Part shown: positions 27,840 through 38,282 of the stretch, piece after piece
Layout of the letters: each line of letters opens with the position of its first letter
Numbering within the stretch: position 1 is the stretch's first letter
Assembly: GCA_951813855.1 (NCBI GenBank)
Contig: OX638380.1
Coordinates: 248,001 to 312,000, forward strand
Source of the DNA: an uncultured Verrucomicrobiae bacterium
GTDB lineage: Bacteria; Verrucomicrobiota; Verrucomicrobiia; Limisphaerales; AAA164-E04
Direction: 5' to 3'
Length of the DNA: 64,000 nucleotides
The notes under the pieces: generated by a model
What the model was told of the DNA's origin: nothing
Databases searched by the model: none
The model's input: only the letters and a program-made list of their open reading frames with translations
Program-made: the position numbers and the translations under genes

Positions 27840-28985
27840 TTACCCCCATTCTCCGGGAACGATCATCCGCCAAAGCTCGTCGAGATTGCGGTTCCAACCC
27901 GCCCTGAATTCGGCCGGCATAAAAATCCAGGCGACGGCCGCCGCCGCGATGTACGGCCCATACGGCAACCGGCTGGACCACTCCTGCCGTCCGCTGAGAA
28001 TCAGACCGACGCCGAGCAAGGCGCCGATAAACGAACTGAGCATCAACGAAAACAACGTGGCCTGCCATCCCAAGAACGCCCCGATCGCTCCCATGAATTT
28101 CACGTCGCCCAATCCCATGGCTTCTCGGGGGATAACGATCCGGTCGGTCACCGCTTCCAGATAGGACACCGATTCGGGATCGAAGCTTTCGGAACCGATG
28201 AGTAAGCGTTCTTGCGACAGGCGCACTTCCGCGTTGGGATAACAACGGTCGATCATTTCCACTTTTCGCGCTGGAACGATAATGGTGTCGGTTTTGCGAT
28301 AAAGCATGTCGCCGTAGGGGATCTCTCGTCCTCCCGGCAGATGCAGCGCCTCTTCGCCGAACACCACGGTCACGTTCTCGCCCAGTTCCTCCCGGAGCCT
28401 CCCGAACAGTAATTTGCCGACCCGCACGATGAGATAAACGACTCCCGCCCCCCCGAGCAGGCCTCCCAGACTGGCCAGGGCCGATGCCGTTCCGCTCTCG
28501 GCGCCGTGCAATGCCGGCACCAGCGCCGAACCGGCGACACCCAGGAAGATGCCGCCCACGGTGATCTCGTCCGGAATGATAAAATGCTCCACATCGATCA
28601 GCGTGGCCGCCAATAGCAACGAGAGTAAAATACAGTACGACAACGCCAAGCCGGCCTGAGGGCCGAAACTCAACCAACAGGCCAGAAATCCGAGGGCCGT
28701 CGCCAACTCGACTACCGGATAACGAAAGGAAATCGGGTGCCGACAGTCGGCGCACTTGCCCCGCAAAACCAACCACGATATCATCGGGATATTGTGGCGC
28801 CAGGCAATGCGGCCTTCGCAATGCGGGCAGCGGGAATGAGGCCGGATAACGCTAAGATCCCGCGGCATCCGGTAGACGCACACGTTGAGAAAACTCCCGA
28901 CGATCGCCCCGAACACGAAAAAAACAACAGACCAAAAGTGAAACGGAACCAGCTCCCAAACCAGGGGATCGAATACGTTATTCAT
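27840..28985 (-). CDS. pilD: Prepilin peptidase (type 4 leader peptidase, A24 family)
   Basis: This 381-residue polytopic membrane protein has an N-terminal cytoplasmic methylase-type domain containing a CxxC pair of pairs (Cys53, Cys56, Cys78, Cys81). The two catalytic aspartates lie in LIDVEHFIIPDE (Asp131) and GLGDVKF (Asp294). In most family members the aspartates are about 60 residues apart. Here about 90-100 extra soluble residues (about 197-287, with LHLPGGREIPYGDML) lie between them. It cleaves and methylates type IV pilin-like leaders, so the pseudopilin at 51901-52728 is a likely substrate. The start lies 22 bases after aroE, suggesting one transcript. Confidence 0.9.
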   Translation of the reverse strand: MNNVFDPLVWELVPFHFWSVVFFVFGAIVGSFLNVCVYRMPRDLSVIRPHSRCPHCEGRIAWRHNIPMISWLVLRGKCADCRHPISFRYPVVELATALGFLACWLSFGPQAGLALSYCILLSLLLAATLIDVEHFIIPDEITVGGIFLGVAGSALVPALHGAESGTASALASLGGLLGGAGVVYLIVRVGKLLFGRLREELGENVTVVFGEEALHLPGGREIPYGDMLYRKTDTIIVPARKVEMIDRCYPNAEVRLSQERLLIGSESFDPESVSYLEAVTDRIVIPREAMGLGDVKFMGAIGAFLGWQATLFSLMLSSFIGALLGVGLILSGRQEWSSRLPYGPYIAAAAVAWIFMPAEFRAGWNRNLDELWRMIVPGEWG

Positions 28986-29006
28986 GACCGTCCGGTGATC
29001 ACGAAG

Positions 29007-29933
29007 TCATTCGGCGCCATAAACGTGTTTTTCCAACGCTTGGCGCATCACCGTCTCCGGAGCCTCCAAACCGGACCATATGGTCAGCGCCTCGGCACCT
29101 TGCCGAACCAACATGCCCAACCCGTTGGCGCTCCGGCACCCGGCTTGTTTCGCCTCGCGCAACAAGGGGGTCTCTGCCGGCTGGTAGATCAAATCGTAGA
29201 CCGCCGTGACCCGCGAAAAATCCAAACGTTCCCGATCGATGGGAAACGGGTCGGCGGAACCTAGTCCCAACGACGTGCCGTTCACCAGCAAATCCAGCGG
29301 TTCCTCCGGATACCCGACGATAGTTTCGCATTCCGGGAACCGGTTCCGGATGACGCCTTGCAAATCTGTGGCCTTGGCGGCGGTCCGATTAATCAAAAAC
29401 AATTTCTTGGCCCCGGATTGAGCCAACTTCAAAGCCGCTACCCGCCCGGCGCCGCCGATTCCCGTCACCAGGGCCGTGATCCCGGCCAAATCCAATCCCA
29501 ACTCCGCTTCGAGCGAACCGATGATCGCGTCGGCGTCGGTGTTGTAACCGACCGCGCGAATCTCCGTAAATTCGTCCGCTTCAGGATGAGCCAAAGAGCG
29601 CCAATCGCCCTGCGGCGATCGGCCCTCGAATCGAACGGTATTGACGGCTCCCCAGTGACGGGCCGATTCGTCGAGTTCGTCCAATAAGTCGAACGCCGCC
29701 ACTTTATGCGGCACCGTCAGATTGAGTCCGACCACGCCCATCTTTTTCGCCCCGGCCAAGGTGGAAGCCAGATCTTCGGGCCGGACGTGCAAAGCCAAAT
29801 AACGCCAGTTCAATCCCAACCGTTTCATTCCGGCGTTTTGCATGGCGGGAGAACCCGAATGCCGGACCGGAAAACCCAAGAGAGCGCAGAGCCGGGTTTG
29901 GGCGTCGATCGGCTTCGAATCCGCAATGGACAT
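29007..29933 (-). CDS. aroE: Shikimate dehydrogenase
   Basis: The 308 residues start at the ATG at 29933, although the frame is open to 30128. AroE reduces 3-dehydroshikimate with NADPH in chorismate synthesis. Key segments are LLGFPVRHSGSPAMQNAG (substrate-binding serines), NLTVPHK with catalytic Lys77, VGYNTDADAIIGSLE with the catalytic Asp, and a dinucleotide-binding GIGGAGRVAALKL. The NADP-type loop NRTAAKA follows, and GLGMLVRQGAEALTIWSG sits near the end. The pilD start follows 22 bases downstream. That pairing is metabolic coincidence rather than a pathway. Confidence 0.95.
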   Translation of the reverse strand: MSIADSKPIDAQTRLCALLGFPVRHSGSPAMQNAGMKRLGLNWRYLALHVRPEDLASTLAGAKKMGVVGLNLTVPHKVAAFDLLDELDESARHWGAVNTVRFEGRSPQGDWRSLAHPEADEFTEIRAVGYNTDADAIIGSLEAELGLDLAGITALVTGIGGAGRVAALKLAQSGAKKLFLINRTAAKATDLQGVIRNRFPECETIVGYPEEPLDLLVNGTSLGLGSADPFPIDRERLDFSRVTAVYDLIYQPAETPLLREAKQAGCRSANGLGMLVRQGAEALTIWSGLEAPETVMRQALEKHVYGAE

Positions 29934-30328
29934 GGCACAAGCATTATAAGAGTAACGGCGCAACTTCAATATCGAACGACCGCCGCTGGAACCTGAGGCG
30001 AAGCGCAACCGCCCGGACCGCCGACCGCGAATTCGAACCGGCCGAGGATCCCCTGCCCGGCGCGGGACATAACCTGTACCGTTAATTCCCGACGCTTCGA
30101 CCAAAGGCGGAGCCAGCCTGAATTTCACGCCGGGGCGGTCCGTTCGGCAACGTCAGGTATCGGCAATGGCACGGATAAAACGAAGCGGGAAGCCGTCGGC
30201 GGCAACCTCTCCGTTTAGCGTACCGGAGCCGTGACGGCCTCGAATGAATCGGGAACGCCGTCGCCGAGTTCGTTCCTAATTGACCGCGAGGCCTGGCGGG
30301 CTATCATCCTGGACCTTTACCCCGCTGC
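29934..30328. other. Divergent intergenic region between aroE and acs
   Basis: There are 395 bases with no supportable gene. Promoters of both divergent units should lie here. A segment at about 30020-30035 contains ttcgaa and resembles a tRNA T-loop on the minus strand, but its stem does not pair. Confidence 0.45.
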
Positions 30329-32332
30329 ATGAAGCAAAAGAAACCAGGCAAGAACATTGAATCGGTCTTGCAGGAAAATCGCTTATTCAAACCCGAGCGG
30401 GATTTTTCCCGGCAAGCGCAGGTCTCTTCCCTGACCGGTTACCGCAAACTCTATCGCCAATCGATCGACGATCCAGAGGGCTTTTGGGCCGAGCAAGCCG
30501 AGCGATTATTGGATTGGCAAAAACCTTGGAAACAAGTGCTGAAATGGCAGGCCCCCAACGCCAAATGGTTCCTCGGCGGCCAAATCAACGTCAGCGTCAA
30601 CTGCCTCGACCGGCACCTCGAGACCGAACGAGCCAACAAGGCGGCGATTCTTTGGGAAGGCGAACCCTCCGAGCCCGGTAAACCCGGAGAAGAACGCACT
30701 CTGACCTACCGGCAATTGCACCGGGAAGTTTGCCGCTTCGCCAATGTGCTCAAGAAGTACGGCATCCGCAAAGGCGATCGCATTCTGATCTATCTGCCCA
30801 TGGTGCCTGAAGCGGCGATCGCCATGCTGGCTTGCACCCGCATCGGCGCGGTCCATTCGGTGGTGTTCGGCGGATTCAGCGCCCAGGCGGTAGCCGACCG
30901 CATCGAGGACTGCGAAGCGAAACTGGTGATCACCGCCGACGGCGGCTTCCGTCGCGGGACGATCGTACCGCTCAAGGAAAATGTCGACCGGGCGCTGGAA
31001 ATCAAAGTCGAGGGCCGGCGGTTGGGCCGTTCCGTCGATAAAGTCATCGTACTGCGGCGAACCGAAAACGAGATTGCGTTCGATCAACGACGCGATGTGT
31101 GGTGGCACGAGGAAATCGCTCAAGTCAGCGATCTTTGCCCGCCCGCCAAACTCAACAGCGAGCACCCCTTGTTCATTCTTTATACGAGCGGCTCGACCGG
31201 CAAACCCAAGGGGATCCTCCACACCACCGCCGGCTATTTGCTCGGCGCGACGATTACCTCCCGCTACGTTTTCGACCTCAAGGATAACGACGTTTACTGG
31301 TGCACCGCAGACGTCGGGTGGATCACGGGACACAGTTACGTGGTTTACGGCCCCTTGGCCAACGGCGCCACCACCCTGATGTACGAAGGAGCGCCCAACT
31401 GGCCCGGACCCGATCGCTTCTGGCGAATCGTCGATCACTATCGGGTCAGTATCCTCTACACGGCGCCGACCGCCATTCGCGCGTTCATGAAATGGGGCGA
31501 CCAATGGCCTAAAAAATACCGGCTCGACTCCCTGAGGCTACTGGGAACCGTGGGAGAACCCATCAATCCCGAAGCCTGGATGTGGTATCACAAGGTCATC
31601 GGCAAAGGCCGTTGCCCCATCGTGGACACCTGGTGGCAGACCGAAACCGGCAGTATCATGATCACCCCGTTGCCCGGGGCTACTCCGACCAAACCAGGCA
31701 CGGCTACCCTGCCCTTTTTCGGAGTGCAACCCGAGGTCGTCAACGATCAGGGCAAGGCGGTGCCCAAAAACACGGGCGGGAAACTGATTATCCGCCATCC
31801 CTGGCCCAGCATGCTGCGCGGTATTTGGGGCGATCCTCAGCGATTCCGGGAAACTTACTGGAACGAAATCCCGGGGAGTTACTTCACCGGCGACGGATGT
31901 CGCCGGGACAGCGCGGGGTACTACTGGATCATCGGCCGCATCGACGACGTCCTGAACGTCTCCGGGCATCGGATCGGCACGGCCGAAGTGGAAAGCGCCT
32001 TGGTCAGCCACCAAGACGTGGCCGAGGCGGCCGTGGTCGGCAAACCCGACGACATCAAGGGGCAAGCCTTGGTAGCCTTCGTCACGTTGAAATCGTCGGC
32101 GACCGCCAGTCCGGAACTGCAACAAACACTCCGGGCCCATGTCGCCAAGGAAATCGGTCCCGTCGCAAAGCCCGATCAGATTCAATTTGCGGACGCCTTG
32201 CCCAAAACCCGTTCCGGCAAGATCATGAGGCGCTTGCTCAAGCAGATCGCCGCCGGCACCGAAATCAAAGGAGATACCACCACGCTCGAGGATCTTTCCG
32301 TATTGCAAAAACTTGAAAGCGACGACGATTAA
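30329..32332 (+). CDS. acs: Acetyl-CoA synthetase
   Basis: The 667-residue AMP-forming ligase is of the usual length for Acs. It converts acetate, ATP and CoA to acetyl-CoA through acetyl-AMP. Visible motifs are the P-loop [42 protein letters not shown] in the adenylation core, the hinge [19 protein letters not shown], and [10 protein letters not shown] near the end. Lys631 in this last motif is both catalytic and the site of regulatory acetylation in the family. It appears to be a single-gene unit, with about 225 bases of non-coding sequence after it. Confidence 0.96.
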   Translation: MKQKKPGKNIESVLQENRLFKPERDFSRQAQVSSLTGYRKLYRQSIDDPEGFWAEQAERLLDWQKPWKQVLKWQAPNAKWFLGGQINVSVNCLDRHLETERANKAAILWEGEPSEPGKPGEERTLTYRQLHREVCRFANVLKKYGIRKGDRILIYLPMVPEAAIAMLACTRIGAVHSVVFGGFSAQAVADRIEDCEAKLVITADGGFRRGTIVPLKENVDRALEIKVEGRRLGRSVDKVIVLRRTENEIAFDQRRDVWWHEEIAQVSDLCPPAKLNSEHPLFILYTSGSTGKPKGILHTTAGYLLGATITSRYVFDLKDNDVYWCTADVGWITGHSYVVYGPLANGATTLMYEGAPNWPGPDRFWRIVDHYRVSILYTAPTAIRAFMKWGDQWPKKYRLDSLRLLGTVGEPINPEAWMWYHKVIGKGRCPIVDTWWQTETGSIMITPLPGATPTKPGTATLPFFGVQPEVVNDQGKAVPKNTGGKLIIRHPWPSMLRGIWGDPQRFRETYWNEIPGSYFTGDGCRRDSAGYYWIIGRIDDVLNVSGHRIGTAEVESALVSHQDVAEAAVVGKPDDIKGQALVAFVTLKSSATASPELQQTLRAHVAKEIGPVAKPDQIQFADALPKTRSGKIMRRLLKQIAAGTEIKGDTTTLEDLSVLQKLESDDD

Positions 32333-32557
32333 ACCGATCGAACGATGCCTGGATTCGCCGAGGCGCCTAAGATCCGTTCGAGATTGCCGAGGGAGTTATC
32401 CCGCTCCGGAAGCCGTAAGCGCGGCCGGGGCCGCGCATTCGAATCGCCGGAGCGCTGAGTCGTGATACTCGAGAACCGTACGTGATCGCGTTCGGCGGAA
32501 TTCGCTCGGATAATCTCTTCTAAGGCGGCTCTTGCCGAGCCGGGCCTGCTTGCCGAA
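32333..32557. other. Intergenic region after acs
   Basis: These 225 bases hold no supportable gene. Short GC-rich self-complementary segments (for example gcggccggggccgc near 32415) could form a hairpin, but no T-run follows. Confidence 0.35.
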
Positions 32558-33814
32558 ATGAGTTTTAAAATCGAAAAAGTTCCGCTGGAAAGAACCCGTT
32601 CCTGTCGAGGCGGCGTCGAACGCCGCTGGGCCGTCGTCTGGTTTTTTCTCGCGTTGACCACGATGACGTTCGATCAGGCGGACGCCGCTTGGCTGCGCCA
32701 TACCATCGACGATACCGCCCGGGGAGCCGACGGGACACGGCTGGCCGACGTCAATCGTGACGGTCTGCCGGATTTGACTACCGGATGGGAAGAAAGCGGC
32801 TTAATCCGGGTCTACCTCAATCCTGGCACGACCCAGGTGAAACGGCCTTGGCCCCAGGTAACGATCGGACAAGTGGGTTCTCCCGAGGATGCCGTTTGGG
32901 TCGATCTCGATCAGGACGGCCGTCAGGACGTCGTCAGCAGTTGCGAAGGAAAAACCAAAACGCTTTTCGTTCATTGGGCTCCCCGGAAAACTGAAGAATA
33001 TCTGAACGCCGACGCTTGGCAAACGGCCGCTATCCCCCTGTCCCGGCAACGGGAAAGCTGGATGTTCGTGCTGCCGCTGGCCGCTCCGCCGGAAACCGGA
33101 ATTCGCCTGATTGCCGGATCCAAAGGCGAACGGGGCGGGATCAGCCTGCTGTCCGCCGCGACGCCATCCCGCCAGTTGGAACGGCTCCAAAGGAAGCGCC
33201 TGCGCGATGCCGGTTGGATCATGTCCCTGCGGCAATTCGACATGGACCGGGACGGCGACCAAGACGTGCTCGCCTCCGATCGCAAGGGCGAGAACCGGGG
33301 CATATTCTGGCTGGAGCAGCCCCCAGCCGCCGGTGCCGCCTGGAAAGAACATTTTATCGGCGCCGGCGACGAGGAAGCCATGTTTCTCGACGTCCGCCGC
33401 CACCCGGATACCGAAGCCTTGGAGATCGTCGTTCCCGCCAAGCCCCGCCATCTGATCCATTTCCGTGCGGCGCCGCAAACGCCCCTGGCGTGGCAATCCC
33501 GAAAGACCGAGATCGCCGCTCGGGTCGGCAGAGTCAAGGCGGTGCGCTTCGCCGATATCGACCTCGACGGCCGAACCGATCTGGTGGTGACCAGCGAAGG
33601 CGCTCAGCAGGATCTGATCGGCGTCTATTGGTTTCCTTTGGCCGAGCTCCAGCGACCGGCCGTCACCGCCGTCAACGACATTTCCGGCGCGGCCGGCGTC
33701 AAGTTCGACCGCATCGATCTCGCCGACCTCGACGGCGACGGCGATCTGGACGTCATCACCTGCGAAGAGTCCGACAATCTCGGTGTGATCTGGTACGAAA
33801 ATCCCGCTAACTGA
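32558..33814 (+). CDS. FG-GAP/VCBS repeat protein
   Basis: The 418-residue protein has a hydrophobic signal segment at about residues 24-42 (VVWFFLALTTMTF). Repeated calcium-binding loops of the D-x-D/N-x-D-G type follow: DVNRDGLPDL, DLDQDGRQDV, DMDRDGDQDV, DIDLDGRTDL and DLDGDGDLDV. This indicates a seven-bladed FG-GAP beta-propeller exported to the periplasm or surface. Such proteins are numerous in Verrucomicrobia and Planctomycetes, and no enzymatic role is known. The sulfatase gene begins 15 bases downstream, so the two probably form an operon. Confidence 0.85.
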   Translation: MSFKIEKVPLERTRSCRGGVERRWAVVWFFLALTTMTFDQADAAWLRHTIDDTARGADGTRLADVNRDGLPDLTTGWEESGLIRVYLNPGTTQVKRPWPQVTIGQVGSPEDAVWVDLDQDGRQDVVSSCEGKTKTLFVHWAPRKTEEYLNADAWQTAAIPLSRQRESWMFVLPLAAPPETGIRLIAGSKGERGGISLLSAATPSRQLERLQRKRLRDAGWIMSLRQFDMDRDGDQDVLASDRKGENRGIFWLEQPPAAGAAWKEHFIGAGDEEAMFLDVRRHPDTEALEIVVPAKPRHLIHFRAAPQTPLAWQSRKTEIAARVGRVKAVRFADIDLDGRTDLVVTSEGAQQDLIGVYWFPLAELQRPAVTAVNDISGAAGVKFDRIDLADLDGDGDLDVITCEESDNLGVIWYENPAN

Positions 33815-33829
33815 ACTACGAACCGCCTC

Positions 33830-35191
33830 ATGTCCAAGACTTCCCTGCTACTCGGATTGATTTTGTGGTCGCTCGCCGGCACGACGCCGAACGGTCGAAG
33901 CGAGGAATCGTCGTCCGCTCCGCCGAACGTCATCGTGATCATGGTGGACGACCTGGGTTACGGCGATTTGACTTCCCATGGCGCCCCTGATCTGCAAACG
34001 CCGCATATCGACCGGCTCTTCTCCCGAGGCCTGCGCCTGGATCGTTTCTATGCCAACTGTCCGGTATGCTCGCCCACCCGCGCCGCGTTCCTATCCGGCA
34101 AATACCCCGACAAAGTCGGCGTTCCGGGCGTCATTCGGACTCACCCCCAACACAATTGGGGATACTTGAGCGAACAAGCGGTTTTGCTGCCTCAAGCGCT
34201 ACGTCCCGCCGCTTATCATTCGGCTCTCATCGGCAAATGGCATCTCGGATTGGAATCGCCCAACACGCCCAACGAACGAGGCTTCGATCATTTTCACGGA
34301 TTTTTGGGCGACATGATGGACGACTATTACCACTATCGGCGACACGGCCGCCATTATATGCGGCTCAACGGCCAGGCCATTAATCCGACCGGCCACGCCA
34401 CCGAGCTGTTTTCACGATGGGCCATCGATTACCTGGACGAAAGAAAAGCCGACGGCCAACGCTTCTTCCTCTTTTTGTCCTATAATGCGCCTCACACCCC
34501 CATTCAACCGCCGCCCGACTGGCTGGAAAAAGTCAAACTTCGCGAAACCGGAATCGAGGAGCGGCGCGCCAAGCTGGTCGCTCTGATCGAACATATGGAC
34601 CAGGGGATCGGTGATGTCGTGGCCGCTCTCGAACGCAACGGACAAACCGGGAACACCCTGATCGTCTTCACCAGCGACAACGGCGGGCAACTCAATGTCG
34701 GCGGCCGTTGCGGGGACAACCGAGGCGGCAAACAGGATATGTATGAAGGCGGAATCAGGGTTCCTTTCTGCGCGGTATGGCCCGGCAAGATCGAACCTGG
34801 AACCCGATCCGACGCCATTGGCATCACGATGGATCTTTACCCGACCCTCTGCGAAATCGCCGGAACTCCCCTGCCCCAACCGGTAGACGGAATCTCGCTG
34901 TTGCCTACGTTCTTGGACCTCCCGCAACCTGGCCTGGACCGCACTCTGGTCTGGGTGCGGCGGGAAGGCAACAACCGCTATCGCGGGAGGGATTACTACG
35001 CCCTCAGAAAAGGAGACTGGAAACTGGTGCAGAATACGCCCTTCGAACCCTACCAACTCTACGACCTGAACCAAGACCCACGGGAAAGTCAGGATCTGGC
35101 CTTGAAACAGCCCGCCGTCTACCGTCAACTCGTTAGCCAACTCATGCTTCATATCCAGTCGGCCGGCAAGACTCCCTGGCAAAGACCTTGA
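33830..35191 (+). CDS. Sulfatase (S1 family arylsulfatase)
   Basis: The 453-residue protein has a signal peptide (about residues 1-23). The metal site begins with VDDLGYGD (Asp40, Asp41). The formylglycine motif is CSPTR at residues 80-84, where Cys80 is converted to formylglycine. Further family motifs are GKWHLG, NAPHTPIQPP, FTSDNGG, and the C-terminal YQLYDLNQDPRESQDLA. It hydrolyses sulfate esters, probably from sulfated polysaccharide in the periplasm. Its activation needs a sulfatase-maturing enzyme, which is not in this window. It is co-directional with the FG-GAP gene. The substrate cannot be read from the sequence. Confidence 0.92.
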   Translation: MSKTSLLLGLILWSLAGTTPNGRSEESSSAPPNVIVIMVDDLGYGDLTSHGAPDLQTPHIDRLFSRGLRLDRFYANCPVCSPTRAAFLSGKYPDKVGVPGVIRTHPQHNWGYLSEQAVLLPQALRPAAYHSALIGKWHLGLESPNTPNERGFDHFHGFLGDMMDDYYHYRRHGRHYMRLNGQAINPTGHATELFSRWAIDYLDERKADGQRFFLFLSYNAPHTPIQPPPDWLEKVKLRETGIEERRAKLVALIEHMDQGIGDVVAALERNGQTGNTLIVFTSDNGGQLNVGGRCGDNRGGKQDMYEGGIRVPFCAVWPGKIEPGTRSDAIGITMDLYPTLCEIAGTPLPQPVDGISLLPTFLDLPQPGLDRTLVWVRREGNNRYRGRDYYALRKGDWKLVQNTPFEPYQLYDLNQDPRESQDLALKQPAVYRQLVSQLMLHIQSAGKTPWQRP

Positions 35192-35203
35192 GCGAAACTC
35201 CGC

Positions 35204-37441
35204 TTACAAATGGACCGGATCGACGTCGATAGTCAGACGAACCCCTTCGGGCAACTCGAGTTCCTTGGCTAATCGTTTGATCCTTCTGGCCAGGACGGGC
35301 ATCCGCCCAGTGCGCAGCACGATCTGATACCGGTAGAAAGTTTCCGCACGCAACAACACGGCCGGCGCCGGACCCAAGACGTTCAGATCCGGCAGATCGC
35401 CCAAGCGCTGCCGAACCGTCGTGGCGACGTGATCCGCCGTCAAGCGGGCCAGATCCTGGTCTTGGGCCCGGAGGGTCAAGGCGCAGAGACGATTGAAGGG
35501 CGGATAACCGAATTCCTGACGTTGTTCGAGCTCCTGTTCGTAAAACCCGAGGTAGTCGTGTTGCCGAGCGTATTGGATCGCGGGATGAAACGGCGTGAAC
35601 GACTGGACGAACACTTCTCCCTCCACTTCGCCCCGTCCCGCTCGCCCGGCGACCTGGGTCAACAATTGAAAAGTTCGTTCGCCCGCGCGAAAATCCGGAA
35701 TATGCAGACTTAAATCGGCGTAAACGATGCCGACCAACGTGACGTTCGGAAAATGCAATCCCTTGGCGATCATTTGCGTGCCCAACAGAATATCGATTTT
35801 CCCTTGGCGGAACTGGTCCAGGATGCGCCGGTAGTCTTCCTTCCGCTTGAGCACGTCCGAATCCATCCGTTTCACGCGAGCCTTGGGAAACAACTTGCCC
35901 AAGGTTTCTTCGACTCGTTGCGTGCCGACGCCACGATAGCGAATTCCGGGATCGCCGCATTCGGGTTGCGGACAAACGTTCGGGGGCGGTTCGAGATGGC
36001 CGCAAATATGACACAACAAGCGTTCGTCCCGGCGATGATAAGTAAGACTGACGCTGCAATGGGGGCACTCCACGACGTAACCGCATTGCAGACACTGCAA
36101 CGAGGAAGCGTAACCACGCCGATTAATCAACAGCATCACTTGCTCCCGGGCTTCCAACCGCAACGAGATCGCTTCTTTCAGTCGGCGCGAAAAAATCGGG
36201 ATCCCCTTTTCCCCTCTGGCTTCCAGGCGCATGTCGACAATTCGGACCAGAGGCAAAGTGCAGGAATCGACCCGGTTCGGCAAATTCAGCAGAATATATT
36301 TTCGCAATTCCACGTTGCGATAGCTCTCTAACGAAGGAGTGGCCGAGCCGAGTATCGCAATCGCCTTCTCCCGTTTCGCCCTGAGCACTGCCAGGTCGCG
36401 AGCATGATAGCGCGGAGTTTCCTCTTGCTTGTAAGAGGAATCGTGTTCTTCGTCCACAATCACCAAACCGAGCGGATCCACGGGGGCGAAAATCGCCGAA
36501 CGGGCCCCGATGACGATCCGGGCCCGCCCTTGGCGGATTTTGTGCCATTCGTCATGCCGTTCCCCGGTCGAAAGATGACTATGCAGGACGGCAATTTCGG
36601 TATTCCCTTCCCCGTCGCTGAATCGGGCCTTGAAGCGTTCGACCGTTTGCGGAGTCAGGGATATTTCGGGGACGAGCACGATAGCTCCCTTGCCTCGAGA
36701 CAGGCAGTGTGCGATCGCTTGGAGGTAGATTTCGGTTTTACCGCTTCCCGTCACTCCGTGCAGCAAGAAGGCGTGCCCTTCCCGTTCCAGATCGTCGAAT
36801 GCGACAATCACGCGATCCAAAACATTCTGTTGCTCCGGGTTGAGCCGAAGTTTGGAAGTCGGTAAAACGATTTCGTCGGCGAACGGATCCCGTTCCTCGA
36901 TTTGCGGGGCGATTGCGACCCAGCCTGTCTCCTCCATTCGCCGAAGTGTCGACGCCGACGTTGCCAACTCGGTGAGGATTTCGCTCAGGGCTGAGGCCCC
37001 GCGATCCCTGATCGCCTGCCAGAGTTCCCGCTGACGGTTGGTCAATTCGGTTTCGGATGACGGCGGATTCAAGCCGCGGACGAAGAGTTTTTTTCGCCAG
37101 TTTTCTGGTTTTTTGAGCACCGCCTGAGGCACCGCGCTCTTGAGCGCGAGTTCGAGAGAACAGCAATAATAATCGGCCAACCAACGGACCAGATCGAGAA
37201 TTTTGGGCGTAATCAAGCTCTGCCGCCCCACGACCCCGATCAATTCCCGTAATTTCGGATGAGGCGACCGAGCGAGGATTCCGGTCACCAAGCCCAGCAA
37301 TCGTTGCGATCCCAAGGGCACCTCCACCCGGGTTCCGACCTCCACGGCACCCTTCAAGTTTTCCGGAACGAGATAGTCGAAATCCTGGCCTACAGCTCGA
37401 TCTAAAGTTACTCGCGCTATCATCAATCCAGAAGAAACCAA
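35204..37441 (-). CDS. priA: Primosomal protein N' (replication restart helicase)
   Basis: The length is 745 residues, or 739 if the second ATG at 37423 is used. PriA reloads the replisome at stalled forks. The N-terminal 3'-DNA-binding domain (VTLDRAVGQDFDYLVP) is followed by helicase motifs GVTGSGKTEIYL (Walker A) and VDEEHDSSYKQEE (DEEH). Motif III GSATPSLES comes next. Then there is a zinc-binding module with paired cysteines (CLQCGYVVECPHC, CHICG, CPQPEC), and GTQMIAKGLHFPNVTLVG as a late helicase motif. The frame is intact. It converges with the sulfatase with only 12 bases between stops. Confidence 0.96.
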   Translation of the reverse strand: MVSSGLMIARVTLDRAVGQDFDYLVPENLKGAVEVGTRVEVPLGSQRLLGLVTGILARSPHPKLRELIGVVGRQSLITPKILDLVRWLADYYCCSLELALKSAVPQAVLKKPENWRKKLFVRGLNPPSSETELTNRQRELWQAIRDRGASALSEILTELATSASTLRRMEETGWVAIAPQIEERDPFADEIVLPTSKLRLNPEQQNVLDRVIVAFDDLEREGHAFLLHGVTGSGKTEIYLQAIAHCLSRGKGAIVLVPEISLTPQTVERFKARFSDGEGNTEIAVLHSHLSTGERHDEWHKIRQGRARIVIGARSAIFAPVDPLGLVIVDEEHDSSYKQEETPRYHARDLAVLRAKREKAIAILGSATPSLESYRNVELRKYILLNLPNRVDSCTLPLVRIVDMRLEARGEKGIPIFSRRLKEAISLRLEAREQVMLLINRRGYASSLQCLQCGYVVECPHCSVSLTYHRRDERLLCHICGHLEPPPNVCPQPECGDPGIRYRGVGTQRVEETLGKLFPKARVKRMDSDVLKRKEDYRRILDQFRQGKIDILLGTQMIAKGLHFPNVTLVGIVYADLSLHIPDFRAGERTFQLLTQVAGRAGRGEVEGEVFVQSFTPFHPAIQYARQHDYLGFYEQELEQRQEFGYPPFNRLCALTLRAQDQDLARLTADHVATTVRQRLGDLPDLNVLGPAPAVLLRAETFYRYQIVLRTGRMPVLARRIKRLAKELELPEGVRLTIDVDPVHL

Positions 37442-37527
37442 GACCGAAACTCCCCGGCGATCGTTCTCGATCGCCCCGACATATTGATCATTGAATCCCG
37501 GAACGCAATCCTCTAGAATCGGAACCC

Positions 37528-38088
37528 GTGAATCACCGACGGACAGGGATCATCGCCTTCGGACTGCTGATTGCAGCTTGGATCGCCTACCTTCTGTTTC
37601 AAACAGACAGAGCGAAGCGACAGGGCAAGTTCGATTCCATTATCGCGATGGCGGCCAAAGAATTCCAATTAGATCCGGCCCTGATCAAGGCCGTCATCTG
37701 GAAAGAAAGCCGCTTTGATCCCAACGCCAAAGGCACTTCCGGAGAAATCGGATTAATGCAGTTAATGGACGCCGCGGCCTATGAGTGGGTCGATAGCGCC
37801 CTGATCGACGGATTTGTTCCCGAACATCTGTACGATCCTCATACGAACACCTTGGCCGGTTGTTATTACTTGGCGAAAATGATTAAGTTTTATCCGGAAT
37901 GCGACGATCCGATTCCCTATGCACTGGCCAGCTACAACGCCGGCCGGGGCCGAGTGTTGAAATGGAGCAAGGGAGCGGCGAGAACCAATTCCGTGCAGTT
38001 TATCGAAGCTATCGGGTTTGCGAGCACGAAACAGTACGTCAAGGAAATCCTCAGCAAACGCCGGGAATATCAGCCGGATAAACCTTGA
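37528..38088 (+). CDS. Lytic transglycosylase (SLT domain)
   Basis: The 186-residue protein starts at a GTG (37528). A single membrane helix spans residues about 7-24. The SLT domain has catalytic Glu60 in AVIWKESRFDPNA, then SGEIGLMQLMDAAA, LAGCYYLAKM and YALASYNAGRGRVLKW. This is the Slt70/MltC-like fold that cleaves glycan strands to 1,6-anhydro-muropeptides. It is anchored in the inner membrane facing the periplasm. It is divergent from priA with 86 bases between, and is followed by the MITE-like repeat region. Confidence 0.9.
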   Translation: MNHRRTGIIAFGLLIAAWIAYLLFQTDRAKRQGKFDSIIAMAAKEFQLDPALIKAVIWKESRFDPNAKGTSGEIGLMQLMDAAAYEWVDSALIDGFVPEHLYDPHTNTLAGCYYLAKMIKFYPECDDPIPYALASYNAGRGRVLKWSKGAARTNSVQFIEAIGFASTKQYVKEILSKRREYQPDKP

Positions 38089-38282
38089 TCGTCCCTGGCG
38101 GCCGGCACCTCGGCTGCCAACCTCACGGGGTCCATTCCGACCTGCCGCAACACGACAACAATCGTCGAACTGAGCTGTTCTCGGTACAACGGCGGTTTGA
38201 TTGCCGCCCGAATTTGCCGCCTGGCACTTGTTCCTGCCTCCTTATAATCCAAATTATCCCCTGTGATTAACCAGAAGCAGGG
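38089..38282. other. Spacer before the MITE-like pair
   Basis: These 194 bases hold no gene or RNA that I can recognise. Confidence 0.4.

Noticed and set aside
30020..30060. tRNA-like T-loop (ggttcgaatt on the minus strand) between aroE and acs
   Set aside because: The flanking five bases on each side do not pair, and no anticodon arm or acceptor stem can be drawn around it.
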